Shown here in pieces: positions 1-6,963 of a DNA stretch of 15,423 nucleotides (the first letter of the stretch is position 1; each line of letters opens with the position of its first letter). The notes beneath the pieces were generated by a model. That model did no database searches. It saw only the letters and a program-made list of their open reading frames with translations, and had not been told where the DNA came from. Location of the stretch: the NCBI GenBank assembly GCA_017999215.1, contig JAGOBQ010000037.1, positions 1-15,423 of the forward strand. The letters run 5' to 3'. The translations under genes and the position numbers were made by a program. Source of the DNA: Thermoanaerobaculia bacterium. GTDB lineage: Bacteria > Acidobacteriota > Thermoanaerobaculia > UBA5066.

Positions 1-2
1 GC

Positions 3-518
3 GAGGGCGCCCTCGCGAAGTGGCGAAGCGAGAACGTCGGGTTCATCTTCCAGCTCTACAACCTCGTCCCGGTCCTCACGGCGTTCGAGAACGTCGAGCT
101 GCCGCTCCTCCTGACGCGCCTTTCGAAGAAGGAGCGGCGGAAGCAGGCGGAGACGGCGCTCGGCGTCGTCGGCCTCACGGACCGGATGGACCACTACCCG
201 CGCCAGCTCTCGGGCGGGCAGGAGCAGCGCGTGGCCATCGCGCGGGCCATCGCGACCGACCCGGCCCTCCTCGTCGCCGACGAGCCGACGGGCGACCTCG
301 ACGCGAAGTCGGGCGAGGAGATCCTCGTCCTCCTCGAGCGGCTGCACGCCGAGTTCGGCAAGACGATCGTCATGGTGACGCACGACCCGAAGGCGGCGGC
401 CCGGGCGCACCGCCTCGTCCACCTCGACAAGGGGGTCCTCAAGGAGGACGTCCGCGCGAAGGGCGAGAAGGGGGAGATCGGGGTCGCCGCGGCCGCGGCG
501 ATCGCCGCCGGGAAGTAG
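3..518 (+). CDS. ABC transporter ATP-binding protein, LolD/MacB type (5' end outside window)
   Basis: This is the C-terminal part of an ABC ATPase that would power the permeases encoded directly downstream. The reading frame is open from the left edge, so Walker A and the true start lie outside the window. Visible in order are the Q-loop region (GFIFQLYNLVPVLT, about 39-80), the signature LSGGQEQR (about 207-230, with Glu where most family members have Gln), Walker B plus D-loop (LLVADEPTGDLD, about 268-303) and the H-loop (VMVTHD, about 370-387). The phrase ADEPTGDLD is typical of the LolD/MacB/FtsE subfamily, which works with FtsX-like permeases to extrude lipids, lipoproteins, peptides or drugs rather than importing solutes. 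A charged and Ala-rich tail of about 25 residues follows the ATPase core. The stop is 4 bp before the next ATG, so co-transcription and coupling are likely. The substrate cannot be told from sequence. Confidence 0.93.
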   Translation, partial: EGALAKWRSENVGFIFQLYNLVPVLTAFENVELPLLLTRLSKKERRKQAETALGVVGLTDRMDHYPRQLSGGQEQRVAIARAIATDPALLVADEPTGDLDAKSGEEILVLLERLHAEFGKTIVMVTHDPKAAARAHRLVHLDKGVLKEDVRAKGEKGEIGVAAAAAIAAGK

Positions 519-522
519 GGCG

Positions 523-1683
523 ATGAAGATCCTCCCGCTCGTCCTGAAGAACCTCCTGAGGAAGAGGACGCGCTCGGCGCTGACGATCGCCTCGATCGTC
601 CTGCCGCTCTTCGTCATCTGCCTCCTCGGGACGCTCCTTCGGGCCCTCGAGGCGGACCCCTCGGGCGGGAAAGGGATGTACCGGCTCATCGTCCGGCACA
701 AGGTCTCGATCACGAACTGGCTCCCCGGCGCCTACGACCCGAAGATCCGGACGCTCCCGGGCGTCACCGAGGCCGTGCGGATGCAGTGGTTCGGGGGGGC
801 GTACATCGACCAGTCGGCGAAGAACCAGTTCGCACGCTTCTCCGTGACCGACGTCGACCGCTTCCTCCGCGTCTACGACGAGGTGAAAGTCGTCGAGGGG
901 AGCGAGGCCGACTGGGTGGGCGATCGTTCCGGTCTCCTCGTCGGCCGGCAGCTGATGAAGCGTTACGGCTGGCGGCTCGGGCAGAAGGTCTCCTTCAAGG
1001 GGGACATCTACCCGATCACGCTCGAGCTGACGGTCCGCGCCGTCTTCGCCGGGCCCGACGAGAGCGGCGTCTACTTCCACCACGCCGCCGTCGAGGAGGC
1101 CCTCCCGCGCGTGAAGGGCTACGTCGGCTGGTACTGGCTGAAGACCGCCTCCGTCGCCGACACCGAGCGGATCCCGAAGCAGCTCGACGCGATGTTCGAG
1201 AACTCCTCCGCCCCGACCCGGACCGAGACGGAAAAGGAGTTCCAGAGCATGTGGGTCTCGATGCTCGGCAACGTGAAGCTCCTCGTCGGCTCGATCACGA
1301 CGATCATCGGCGTCGTCATCCTCCTCATCGCCGCGAACACGATGGCGATGGCGGCCCGCGAGCGGGTCACCGAGATCGCGGTCCTCCGCGTCCTCGGCTT
1401 CACGAAGGAGAAGGTCCTCGGCCTCGTCCTCGGCGAGAGCTTCGCGCTCTCGATGATCGGGGGCGGGCTCGGCCTGGGCCTCTTCGTCCTCCTCCTCCCG
1501 GGATTCCGCGAGGGGCTCGTCAACTCCCCGATGGGAGCGTTCGCAGCCGGCATCCGGCTCTTCCCGGAGGTCCTCCTCCTCGGCCTCGGCGTCACGGTCG
1601 CGGTCGGCCTCTTCGCCGGGCTCGTCCCGGCGATCCGCTCCGCGCAGCGCCCGATCACGGAGGGGCTCCGGCAGGTCGCGTAG
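523..1683 (+). CDS. ABC transporter permease, FtsX/MacB-like (first of three)
   Basis: This 386-residue inner-membrane permease has the MacB-type layout. A first membrane segment lies at about residues 18-41, followed by a large extracytoplasmic domain (about 45-245). Three C-terminal segments follow (about 253-276, 305-326, 348-372). The FtsX-family hallmark after the second segment is visible as NTMAMAARERVTEIAVLRVLGF, split across residues 272-293. The ATG is 4 bp after the ATPase stop with AGGG just upstream, so it is translated as part of the same operon. It is collinear with, and more than half identical by eye to, the protein encoded by 1700-2856 when that frame is restored, so the two arose by tandem duplication. 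Together with the ATPase it should form a mechanotransmission-type exporter. A LolC/E-like role (lipoprotein release) or a MacB-like role (efflux) are both possible. No partner membrane-fusion protein is visible in the window. Confidence 0.93.
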   Translation: MKILPLVLKNLLRKRTRSALTIASIVLPLFVICLLGTLLRALEADPSGGKGMYRLIVRHKVSITNWLPGAYDPKIRTLPGVTEAVRMQWFGGAYIDQSAKNQFARFSVTDVDRFLRVYDEVKVVEGSEADWVGDRSGLLVGRQLMKRYGWRLGQKVSFKGDIYPITLELTVRAVFAGPDESGVYFHHAAVEEALPRVKGYVGWYWLKTASVADTERIPKQLDAMFENSSAPTRTETEKEFQSMWVSMLGNVKLLVGSITTIIGVVILLIAANTMAMAARERVTEIAVLRVLGFTKEKVLGLVLGESFALSMIGGGLGLGLFVLLLPGFREGLVNSPMGAFAAGIRLFPEVLLLGLGVTVAVGLFAGLVPAIRSAQRPITEGLRQVA

Positions 1684-1699
1684 GCCTCGCCGCAAGACG

Positions 1700-1870
1700 A
1701 TGAAGTACCTCCCGTACGTCTTCAGGAGCCTCTTCCGGAAGAGGACCCGGTCGATCCTGACGATCCTCTCGATCGTCCTCCCCTTCTTCGTCATCTGCGT
1801 CCTCGGCACGCTCCTCGCGACGCTCGACGCGGACCCGTCGGGCGGCCGGGGATGTATCGCGTCGTCGTGA
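1700..1870 (+). pseudogene. N-terminal fragment of second FtsX-like permease, split off by frameshift
   Basis: Starting at the ATG at 1700, this frame encodes 56 residues. The first 50 align without gaps to the start of the upstream permease (MKYLPYVFRSLFRKRTRS against MKILPLVLKNLLRKRTRS, then a membrane segment ending in LDADPSGGRG against LEADPSGGKG). Immediately after GGRG the frame leaves the alignment and reaches TGA at 1868-1870. The homologous protein continues from 1852 in the frame one base back. One extra G in the run at 1848-1851 would join the two pieces into a 385-residue protein, one residue shorter than its paralogue. Either the base is missing through sequencing or assembly error, or the gene is genuinely broken or recoded here. 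This fragment holds the only N-terminal membrane helix of the second permease. Confidence 0.85.
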
Positions 1871-2856
1871 GGCACAAGGTCTCCCTCGCGAACTTCATCC
1901 CCGAGGCCTATCGGGAGCGGATCGCGCAGCTCCCCGGGGTCGAGGAGGTGACGATCCTCAACTGGTTCGGCGGGACGTACAAGGACAACCGCCCCGAGAA
2001 CATGTTCGCCCGCTTCGGCTGCGAGCCGGAGAAGCTCGTGAAGATCTTCGACGAGGTGACGATCGTTCAGGGGACGGCGGCGGAGTGGGCCGCCGACCGG
2101 ACGGGCGCCCTCGTCGGCGAGCGCCTCATGAAACGCTACGGCTGGAAGATCGGCGACAGGTTCGTCCTGAAGGGCGACATCTTCCCGATCGACCTCGAGC
2201 TGACGGTCCGCGCCGTCTTCCGCGGCTCCGACGAGACGGGCGTCTACTTCGACCGGAAGGCCGTCGAGGAGGCGCTCCCCTGGGCGAAGGGGCAGGTCGG
2301 GACGTTCTGGATCAAGGCCGCCTCCGCCGAGGCGGTCCAGTCCCTCCCCCGCCAGGTCGACGCGCTCTTCGAGAACTCCTCCTTCCCGACGAAGACCGAG
2401 ACGGAGAAGGAGTTCCAGAACGGCTTCGTCTCGATGCTCGGGAACGTGAAGGCGGTCGTCACGATGATCTCGACCGCGATCGCCCTCGTCATCCTCCTCA
2501 TCTCGGCGAACACGATGGCGATGGCCGCGCGCGAGCGGGTCGTCGAGATCGCGGTTCTCCGGACGCTCGGCTTCGGAAAGCCCCTCATCCTGACCCTGAT
2601 CCTCGCCGAGAGCCTCCTCCTTTCGGCCACGGGGGCCTTCGTAGGCCTCGCGCTCTTCCGGCTCTCCTTCCCCGCGCTGAAGGAGGGGCTCCTCAGCTCG
2701 CCGATGGCGGGCTTCGCCGCGGGGATGCAGCTCTTCCCGGAGGTCCTCGCCACGGGGATCGCGGTGACGCTCCTCGTCGGCCTCGTCGCCGGGGTCGTCC
2801 CGGCGATCCGCTCCGCCCGCCGCTCCATCCCCGACGGCCTCCGGCAGGTCGGATAG
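1852..2856 (+). CDS. ABC transporter permease, FtsX/MacB-like (second of three), main part after frameshift
   Basis: This 334-residue frame begins at the first in-frame ATG, which corresponds to Met52 of the upstream paralogue rather than to a natural start. No spaced Shine-Dalgarno sequence precedes it, only a G run directly abutting the ATG. It carries the extracytoplasmic domain, the FtsX hallmark (NTMAMAARERVVEIAVLRTLGF) and the last three membrane segments, ending in GLRQVG. The missing first membrane segment is encoded at 1700-1870 in another frame, so the intact gene is best read as 1700-2856 with one base lost. Conserved stretches such as LTVRAVF, TETEKEFQ and VSMLGNV show that the downstream part is under the same constraint as its paralogue and has not decayed. 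If the frameshift is real, the product would lack the helix needed for normal permease topology. Confidence 0.85.
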   Translation: MYRVVVRHKVSLANFIPEAYRERIAQLPGVEEVTILNWFGGTYKDNRPENMFARFGCEPEKLVKIFDEVTIVQGTAAEWAADRTGALVGERLMKRYGWKIGDRFVLKGDIFPIDLELTVRAVFRGSDETGVYFDRKAVEEALPWAKGQVGTFWIKAASAEAVQSLPRQVDALFENSSFPTKTETEKEFQNGFVSMLGNVKAVVTMISTAIALVILLISANTMAMAARERVVEIAVLRTLGFGKPLILTLILAESLLLSATGAFVGLALFRLSFPALKEGLLSSPMAGFAAGMQLFPEVLATGIAVTLLVGLVAGVVPAIRSARRSIPDGLRQVG

Positions 2857-2869
2857 AGAGGAATCGCAC

Positions 2870-4048
2870 GTGCTGTCCATCCCGCTGAAGTACAACGTCC
2901 GGAACCTCTTCGTGAGGAAGGTGACGACGTCGCTCACCGTCCTCGGGATCGCGCTCGTCGTCGCCGTCTTCCTCTGCGTGATGGCGCTCGGCGAAGGCCT
3001 CGCGACCGTCTTCACCGCCTCGGGCTCGGAGAAGAACGTCCTCGTCCTCCGCCAGAACTCGCAGTCGGAGCTCCAGTCGGGGATCGGGCGCGACCAGGCC
3101 CCGCTCGTCAAGGCGCTGCCGGGCATCGAGAAGGACGCCGACGGCAAGCCGATCGTCTCGGCCGAGCTCGTCGTCGTCCTGAACCTCGACAAGCGGGACG
3201 GCGGCTCCTCGAACGTCACGCTGCGCGGCGTCGAGGAGAAGGGGATGGCGCTCCGCCCGGGGATGAAGCTGACCGAAGGGCGGGCGTTCGTCCCGGGGAC
3301 CTCGGAGGTCATCGTCGCCGAGAGCGTCGCGCGGCGCTTCGAGGGGGCCGAGGTCGGCGACGAGATCCGCTTCGGCGCCTACCGCTGGAAGGTCGTCGGG
3401 CACTTCGACGCCGGAGGGACCGCCCCCGACAGCGAGATCTGGGCCGACACCGAGGGGATGATCAACACCTTCCAGCGCGGCGGCTACTCCTCGATCCTCG
3501 CCCGGACGACCGACCGCGCCGCGCGCGACCAGCTCGTCGCCGCGCTCGCGGGGGACGCGCGCCTCGCCCTCGACGGGAAGGTCGAACGGAAGTACTACGA
3601 CGAGCAGACCGCGACCGCCGCGCCGATCCGTTTCCTCGGGTTCTTCGTCGGCGTCGTCATGGCGATCGGAGCCTGCTTCGGCGCGATGAACACGATGTAC
3701 GCGGCCGTCTCGGCCCGGACCCGCGAGATCGCGACGCTCCGCGCGCTCGGCTTCTCGCGCCTCTCGATCCTCGTCTCCTTCGTCCTGGAGTCGATCGCGC
3801 TCGCCCTCCTCGGAGGGATCGTCGGCTGCGCACTCGCGTTCCTCCTCGTGAAGCTCGCGCTCTCGGGCGTGACCGGGACGACGAACTTCGCGACGTTCGC
3901 CGAGGTCGTCTTCGCGTTCCGGCTGACGCCGGCGCTCCTCCTGACGGGGATCGTCTTCTCTCTCGTGATGGGCTTCTTCGGCGGCCTCTTCCCGGCCGGC
4001 CGGGCGGCCTTCACGAAGATCACCGCCGCGCTCCGGCAGGTGGGCTGA
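2870..4048 (+). CDS. ABC transporter permease, FtsX/MacB-like (third, divergent)
   Basis: This 392-residue permease follows the second by 13 bp and starts at GTG, with AGAGAGGA about 7 bp upstream. Four membrane segments are predicted at about residues 21-46, 252-278, 308-330 and 354-378. An extracytoplasmic domain of about 200 residues separates the first two, as in MacB/FtsX permeases. The FtsX hallmark is recognisable as MNTMYAAVSARTREIATLRALGF, split across residues 273-295. The extracytoplasmic domain does not align obviously with that of the two upstream paralogues, yet the C-terminus shares the tail LRQVG. It therefore probably forms a heterodimer with one of them, sharing the upstream ATPase, much as LolC pairs with LolE. 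Substrate unknown. It is the last gene of the operon and is followed by GC-rich hairpins. Confidence 0.92.
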   Translation: MLSIPLKYNVRNLFVRKVTTSLTVLGIALVVAVFLCVMALGEGLATVFTASGSEKNVLVLRQNSQSELQSGIGRDQAPLVKALPGIEKDADGKPIVSAELVVVLNLDKRDGGSSNVTLRGVEEKGMALRPGMKLTEGRAFVPGTSEVIVAESVARRFEGAEVGDEIRFGAYRWKVVGHFDAGGTAPDSEIWADTEGMINTFQRGGYSSILARTTDRAARDQLVAALAGDARLALDGKVERKYYDEQTATAAPIRFLGFFVGVVMAIGACFGAMNTMYAAVSARTREIATLRALGFSRLSILVSFVLESIALALLGGIVGCALAFLLVKLALSGVTGTTNFATFAEVVFAFRLTPALLLTGIVFSLVMGFFGGLFPAGRAAFTKITAALRQVG

Positions 4049-4086
4049 GGGCGCCGCCCGGGCGCTCCCGGAGCGTCACGCGATGG

Positions 4087-4112
4087 GCGGGCGGCGCTCC
4101 GGCGCCGCCCGC
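4087..4112. terminator. GC-rich hairpin between convergent genes
   Basis: An 11-bp perfect stem (4087-4097 with 4102-4112) closes a TCCG tetraloop. It sits between the end of the + strand ABC operon (4048) and the end of a - strand gene (4119), where a bidirectional terminator would be expected. No T-tract follows on either strand, so intrinsic termination is unproven. A smaller CGCTC/GAGCG hairpin lies at 4063-4075. Confidence 0.45.
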
Positions 4113-4118
4113 GGCGTC

Positions 4119-4493
4119 TCAGCCCTTCCCTTCCGGACGCTCCGGGGCGAGGAGCCACGCGGCGCCCGCGAGGCCCGCGACGCCGAGCAGGTACCAGAGC
4201 GAGCCGCTTCCGTCCCGCGTTTCGGCATAGCCGGCGGCCGAGAGGAGGAGTCCGACCGCCGAGGCGACGGCGAGGAGGAGCAGCGCCCCGCCGGCGACCT
4301 CGAGGAGGCCGGGGAGCGCGCCCGTCCGCGAGCCGAGCGCGGCCAGGACGAGCCCTCCGAACGCGCACGCCGGGAAGAGGATCCAGGCGGAGAGGCCCGG
4401 CGCGTTCGGCGTCAGCCCGAACGAGCCCGCGAGGAGGAAGAGGCCGGCTCCGAGGCCGACGAGGGCGAAGACGACTCCCGCGATTCTCAGCAC
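4119..4493 (-). CDS. Small multi-pass membrane protein, function unknown
   Basis: The product is 124 residues with four predicted membrane helices (about residues 4-24, 34-54, 62-86 and 97-114) and short charged connectors. It ends in a charged PERPEGKG tail. I do not recognise a family. The start is GTG at 4491-4493, chosen because AGGAGG lies about 9 bp upstream (about 4503-4508 on the + strand). The hydrophobic translation in this frame, against Arg/Pro-rich translations of the other frames, supports it as the true gene. It is convergent with the ABC operon and separated by 75 bp from the lipoprotein gene upstream of it on the same strand. It may be transcribed with that gene. Nothing indicates a specific role. 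Confidence 0.72.
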   Translation of the reverse strand: MLRIAGVVFALVGLGAGLFLLAGSFGLTPNAPGLSAWILFPACAFGGLVLAALGSRTGALPGLLEVAGGALLLLAVASAVGLLLSAAGYAETRDGSGSLWYLLGVAGLAGAAWLLAPERPEGKG

Positions 4494-4568
4494 GCTCCGA
4501 TGCCTCCTGCTCCCGGAATTATCCGCCGCGTTCCGATGCCGTGGGACCCGCTCCCGCGCCCCGGACCG

Positions 4569-5021
4569 TCAGCGACCCGCCTGCCAGGCGTAGACGAGAT
4601 CCGAGGCCCGGTCGAACGCGACGAAGGTCCCCTGCGGGACCGACGCACCCCTGCCGGAATGGACGTCCGCCGCGATCACGGTCGTCTCTCTCGCCGGGAC
4701 GACCTGGACGAGGCCGCGGAACCACCAGTCGATTCCCTTCGGCGCCCGGAACGTGAGCGTCGCCACCTGGGTGTCGGGTATCCGGACGAGGTCCGGCTCG
4801 AGGGCCTGCCTCTCGGCCTTCGGAAGGCGGAACCGAAGCCAGAAGGCGCCGCTCCCCTCGTCCGTCGCGAGCCGGAGGTCGGTCGCGCCGGCCGGGACCC
4901 ACGGCGCGACGGCCGCTCCCGCTTCGGCCCGCGTGGCGAACTCGCGCGTCGCCGGCGCGCCTCCGCAGCCCGCCGAAGCGAGCAACGCGAGGACGAGCGG
5001 GAGACGGAGGAGGCGGCTCAC
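4569..5021 (-). CDS. Putative lipoprotein, function unknown
   Basis: This is a 150-residue protein beginning with a basic then hydrophobic leader (MSRLLRLPLVLALLASAGC). A cysteine at position 19 would be the lipid-modified residue. Ser at -3 is slightly off the usual Leu but tolerated in lipoboxes, so export and lipid anchoring are likely. The mature part has a predicted mixed alpha/beta composition with several aromatic residues (WLRFRLP, GIDWWFRGLV), and I recognise no family. The start is GTG at 5019-5021, only 13 bp after the stop of the secreted-protein gene upstream, so the two are probably co-transcribed. The ribosome binding site is weak, suggesting translational coupling. The pair may act together in the envelope, but that is only inferred from proximity. 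Confidence 0.75.
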   Translation of the reverse strand: MSRLLRLPLVLALLASAGCGGAPATREFATRAEAGAAVAPWVPAGATDLRLATDEGSGAFWLRFRLPKAERQALEPDLVRIPDTQVATLTFRAPKGIDWWFRGLVQVVPARETTVIAADVHSGRGASVPQGTFVAFDRASDLVYAWQAGR

Positions 5022-5034
5022 GTCGCCGCGATCG

Positions 5035-5553
5035 CTACTGGCAGGAACCGATGTTCTCGCGGACGTACTCGATCAACGTGCCGTCCTTGGCGCGGGACCG
5101 AAGCTTGTCGAGGATCGGCCAGCGCCAGCGCGGCTTCGCCTTCAGGAGGCTCGCGTAGAGGCGGAGCGTGCTCTCGAGCCCTCCGGCATACATCGCCTCG
5201 CGGTCCGACGCCTTGTCGGGGTTCTGGATCGCCCAGGCCGCATTGCCGAAGTAGAGCTGCCCGATGAGCTCGGGGGCTCCGTTCTTGCCCTGGCCGTTCA
5301 GAGCGCTCAAGAGCTCGGGGCAGGTGGAGATGAAGAGGTCCGGCGCGTTGACGATGAAGTTCGTCAACCACTGGCGGCTGTTGTCCGCGCCCGAGGCGAG
5401 GGGGTCCTCTTCCAGCTGCTGGACGAGGGCGAGGGCCTGCGCCTTGTCTTCCGCGGAGGAGGCGGTTGCATCCTGCGCGTACGACGGCGTGGCGACGACG
5501 AATGCGGTCAGGAGGGCCGGCAGCGCGAGCGGCGAAAGGAAAGACCTCTTCAT
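5035..5553 (-). CDS. Secreted protein of unknown function with Sec signal peptide
   Basis: This 172-residue protein has a typical Sec signal peptide. It consists of MKR, a hydrophobic core at about 5-21, and a signal peptidase I site TPSYA before QDA at residue 26/27. The mature domain is predicted mainly helical and contains two cysteines (Cys78 in STCPELL and Cys171 next to the C-terminus), which could form a disulphide in the periplasm. I do not recognise a family. The start is ATG at 5551-5553. There is no clear Shine-Dalgarno, and a CATAGT sequence 9 bp upstream could be a -10 element, which would make the transcript nearly leaderless. It is first in a probable two-gene unit with the lipoprotein gene that starts 13 bp after its stop. 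Confidence 0.82.
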   Translation of the reverse strand: MKRSFLSPLALPALLTAFVVATPSYAQDATASSAEDKAQALALVQQLEEDPLASGADNSRQWLTNFIVNAPDLFISTCPELLSALNGQGKNGAPELIGQLYFGNAAWAIQNPDKASDREAMYAGGLESTLRLYASLLKAKPRWRWPILDKLRSRAKDGTLIEYVRENIGSCQ

Positions 5554-5592
5554 GGGCTCGTTACTATGCCCTAAAAGCGTCTTCAGATCACC

Positions 5593-5618
5593 CCCGGTCC
5601 TGAATCCCGACGACCGGG
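5593..5618 (-). terminator. Weak stem-loop after the 5632-6021 gene
   Basis: CCCGGTC (5593-5599) is a perfect inverted repeat of GACCGGG (5612-5618) with a 12-base loop. A competing CCGGG/CCCGG hairpin lies at 5614-5626. It sits just after the stop of the - strand membrane protein gene and before the secreted protein gene. There is no T-tract, so it may instead be incidental in this GC-rich DNA. Confidence 0.25.
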
Positions 5619-5631
5619 CGTCCCGGCCCCG

Positions 5632-6021
5632 TCAGGGTCCGACGCGGACCAGGAGGGCGATGAGGAGCCCGGAGAGAAGCACGGACCCGGCCAGGCAGGT
5701 TCCGAAGAGCCAGAGGTCGATCCGTCCGTAGCCCGCGAGGGGAGGCGTCCCGCGCGCGACCGAGAGGCCGCGGGCCGAGAGGCCGAGGCAGAGGGCGGCC
5801 GGGATCGCGACGGCCCCCCACGGCAGGCCGCCGGACGAGGCGACGATCACGAGGAAGCCGGCGACGAGACCCGACGCCACGACGCCGGCGGCCGGCAGGA
5901 AGAGCCGGCTCGACTCGAAGCGCCCCTGGACGAAGACGGCGGCAAGGGCCACCGAGGCGACGCCGAACGCGACGACGCCGCACGAGAACGCGAGGACGAA
6001 CGAGGCGAAGGACGGGTCCAC
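5632..6021 (-). CDS. Small four-helix membrane protein, function unknown
   Basis: The product is 129 residues with predicted membrane helices at about 7-32, 40-62, 66-86 and 104-126. A short basic loop (RGTPPLAGYGR) precedes the last helix. I do not recognise a family. The start is GTG at 6019-6021, favoured by GGGAGG a few bases upstream on the coding strand. An overlapping frame at 5588-5983 is Arg/Pro/Gly-rich and is a shadow. The gene lies 44 bp downstream of the CoA-binding protein gene on the same strand and could be part of its transcript, but spacing gives no sign of translational coupling. Confidence 0.72.
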   Translation of the reverse strand: MDPSFASFVLAFSCGVVAFGVASVALAAVFVQGRFESSRLFLPAAGVVASGLVAGFLVIVASSGGLPWGAVAIPAALCLGLSARGLSVARGTPPLAGYGRIDLWLFGTCLAGSVLLSGLLIALLVRVGP

Positions 6022-6065
6022 GGACCTCCCTCAGCGCGTCCCGTATCCCGACCGGACCGCCCCCG

Positions 6066-6548
6066 TCACGTCCGGGCCGCCTCGAGAGGGAGCTTCCCGA
6101 GGAAGCGCCAGACGAGCCGGTGGAATCCGTGGATACCGCCGGCCCGGGGCAGGAACATGAGAAGGCAGTGTCCGCGCACGAGCGCGACGCCCCGCTCGCG
6201 TGCGATTCGGACCGCCTCGTCCGACTCGGCCCCCTGCTGGAGCCAGACGCGATGAATCCCGGCGTCGGCGGCCTCCCGGACGAGCTTCGCGGCCTCGGAC
6301 GGGGGCGTGACGACGACGAGCCCGTCGGCCCGGCCCTTCAGCTCCGCGAGGCTCTTCGCGCACGGGAGCCCCTGGAGCTCGGCGGCCCCGGGGTGGACCG
6401 GAACGACCTCGTAGTCGCGCGCCTTCAGCTCCCGGAGGAGCAGGTTCCCGAACTTCCGGCCCGACCGCGAGACGCCCGCGATGGCCAGGCGCCGCTGCGA
6501 GACGAAATCCCGGACGAGCTCCGCGCTCACGACCGGTTCACCGCTCAT
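6066..6548 (-). CDS. CoA-binding domain protein (YccU family)
   Basis: This 160-residue protein consists of one Rossmann-like CoA-binding domain of the CoA_binding_2 (YccU) family. It shows the N-terminal strand and phosphate-binding turn LAIAGVSRSGRKFGN (about residues 21-35). EVVPVHP (47-53) follows, then the second half VVVTPPSEAAKLVREA and VWLQQGAESDEAVRIARERG, ending in the conserved Cys-containing segment GHCLLMF. The fold is that of the CoA-ligating half of succinyl-CoA synthetase, but the standalone proteins have no proven general reaction. Binding of CoA or acyl-CoA in the cytoplasm is the family expectation. The start is ATG at 6546-6548, with GGAGGT 6 bp upstream. Its length is close to the family norm (about 140 residues) with a short C-terminal extension rich in aromatic and basic residues. 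Confidence 0.9.
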   Translation of the reverse strand: MSGEPVVSAELVRDFVSQRRLAIAGVSRSGRKFGNLLLRELKARDYEVVPVHPGAAELQGLPCAKSLAELKGRADGLVVVTPPSEAAKLVREAADAGIHRVWLQQGAESDEAVRIARERGVALVRGHCLLMFLPRAGGIHGFHRLVWRFLGKLPLEAART

Positions 6549-6595
6549 GGGGCACCTCCGCAGCCGCCCGCGGGGCGGCCGATCCTCGTCGCAGG

Positions 6596-6940
6596 CTACT
6601 CCACGAGGAGGAGCTGCGCCGCCTCGGCGAGCGCGGCGAGGCGTCCTCCGCCGGCCTCCCCTCCCGACTTCCGCTCCACGTACAGGAGGACGCCGTGGTC
6701 GGGGAAGTCGGGCTCCGCGAAGGCGTCGTCCGGGTCGCCGGAATCCTCGTCGAAGTCCGGGTCGAGGTTCGGGCGAAGCGTCAGCTCCGCTTCCGGCTCG
6801 TCGAGCTCGGCGAAGTAGTACGGCCCGATCGACTCGCTCTCGTGCAGGCGGAACGTCACCCCGAGGAGCCGCTCGGCGTCCTCGCGGGCCGCCTCGACGT
6901 CGTCGGAGAGGAAGCCCCAGAGCTCGACGGTCTCGCTCAT
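6596..6940 (-). CDS. Acidic cytoplasmic protein of unknown function
   Basis: This is a 114-residue, strongly acidic protein with no signal peptide or membrane segment. The N-terminal half (LWGFLSDDVEAAREDAERLL) looks like a strand followed by a helix. A central beta-like part (IGPYYFAEL, AELTLRPNLD) leads into an Asp/Glu/Pro-rich loop (residues about 59-80), followed by a hydrophobic strand HGVLLYVERK and a C-terminal helix. I do not recognise a family. The overall shape, a small acidic strand-rich protein with aromatic residues, is reminiscent of many immunity-type proteins, but no toxin gene is adjacent and I make no such claim. The start is ATG at 6938-6940. It lies 23 bp after the ABM-domain gene stop and 47 bp before the CoA-binding protein gene. 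Confidence 0.75.
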   Translation of the reverse strand: MSETVELWGFLSDDVEAAREDAERLLGVTFRLHESESIGPYYFAELDEPEAELTLRPNLDPDFDEDSGDPDDAFAEPDFPDHGVLLYVERKSGGEAGGGRLAALAEAAQLLLVE

Positions 6941-6963
6941 GACCGATCCCGCCCGCCGCGCCC

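Noticed and set aside
439..3312. 957-codon open frame on the - strand opposite the permease genes
   Set aside because: It is antisense to clearly conserved permease genes. Its translation is Asp/Arg/Glu/Pro-rich with low-complexity runs, as expected from GC-biased codons read on the opposite strand.
5588..5983. Alternative - strand frame overlapping the small membrane protein at 5632-6021
   Set aside because: Arg/Pro/Gly-rich translation. The overlapping hydrophobic frame has coherent membrane helices and a good ribosome binding site.
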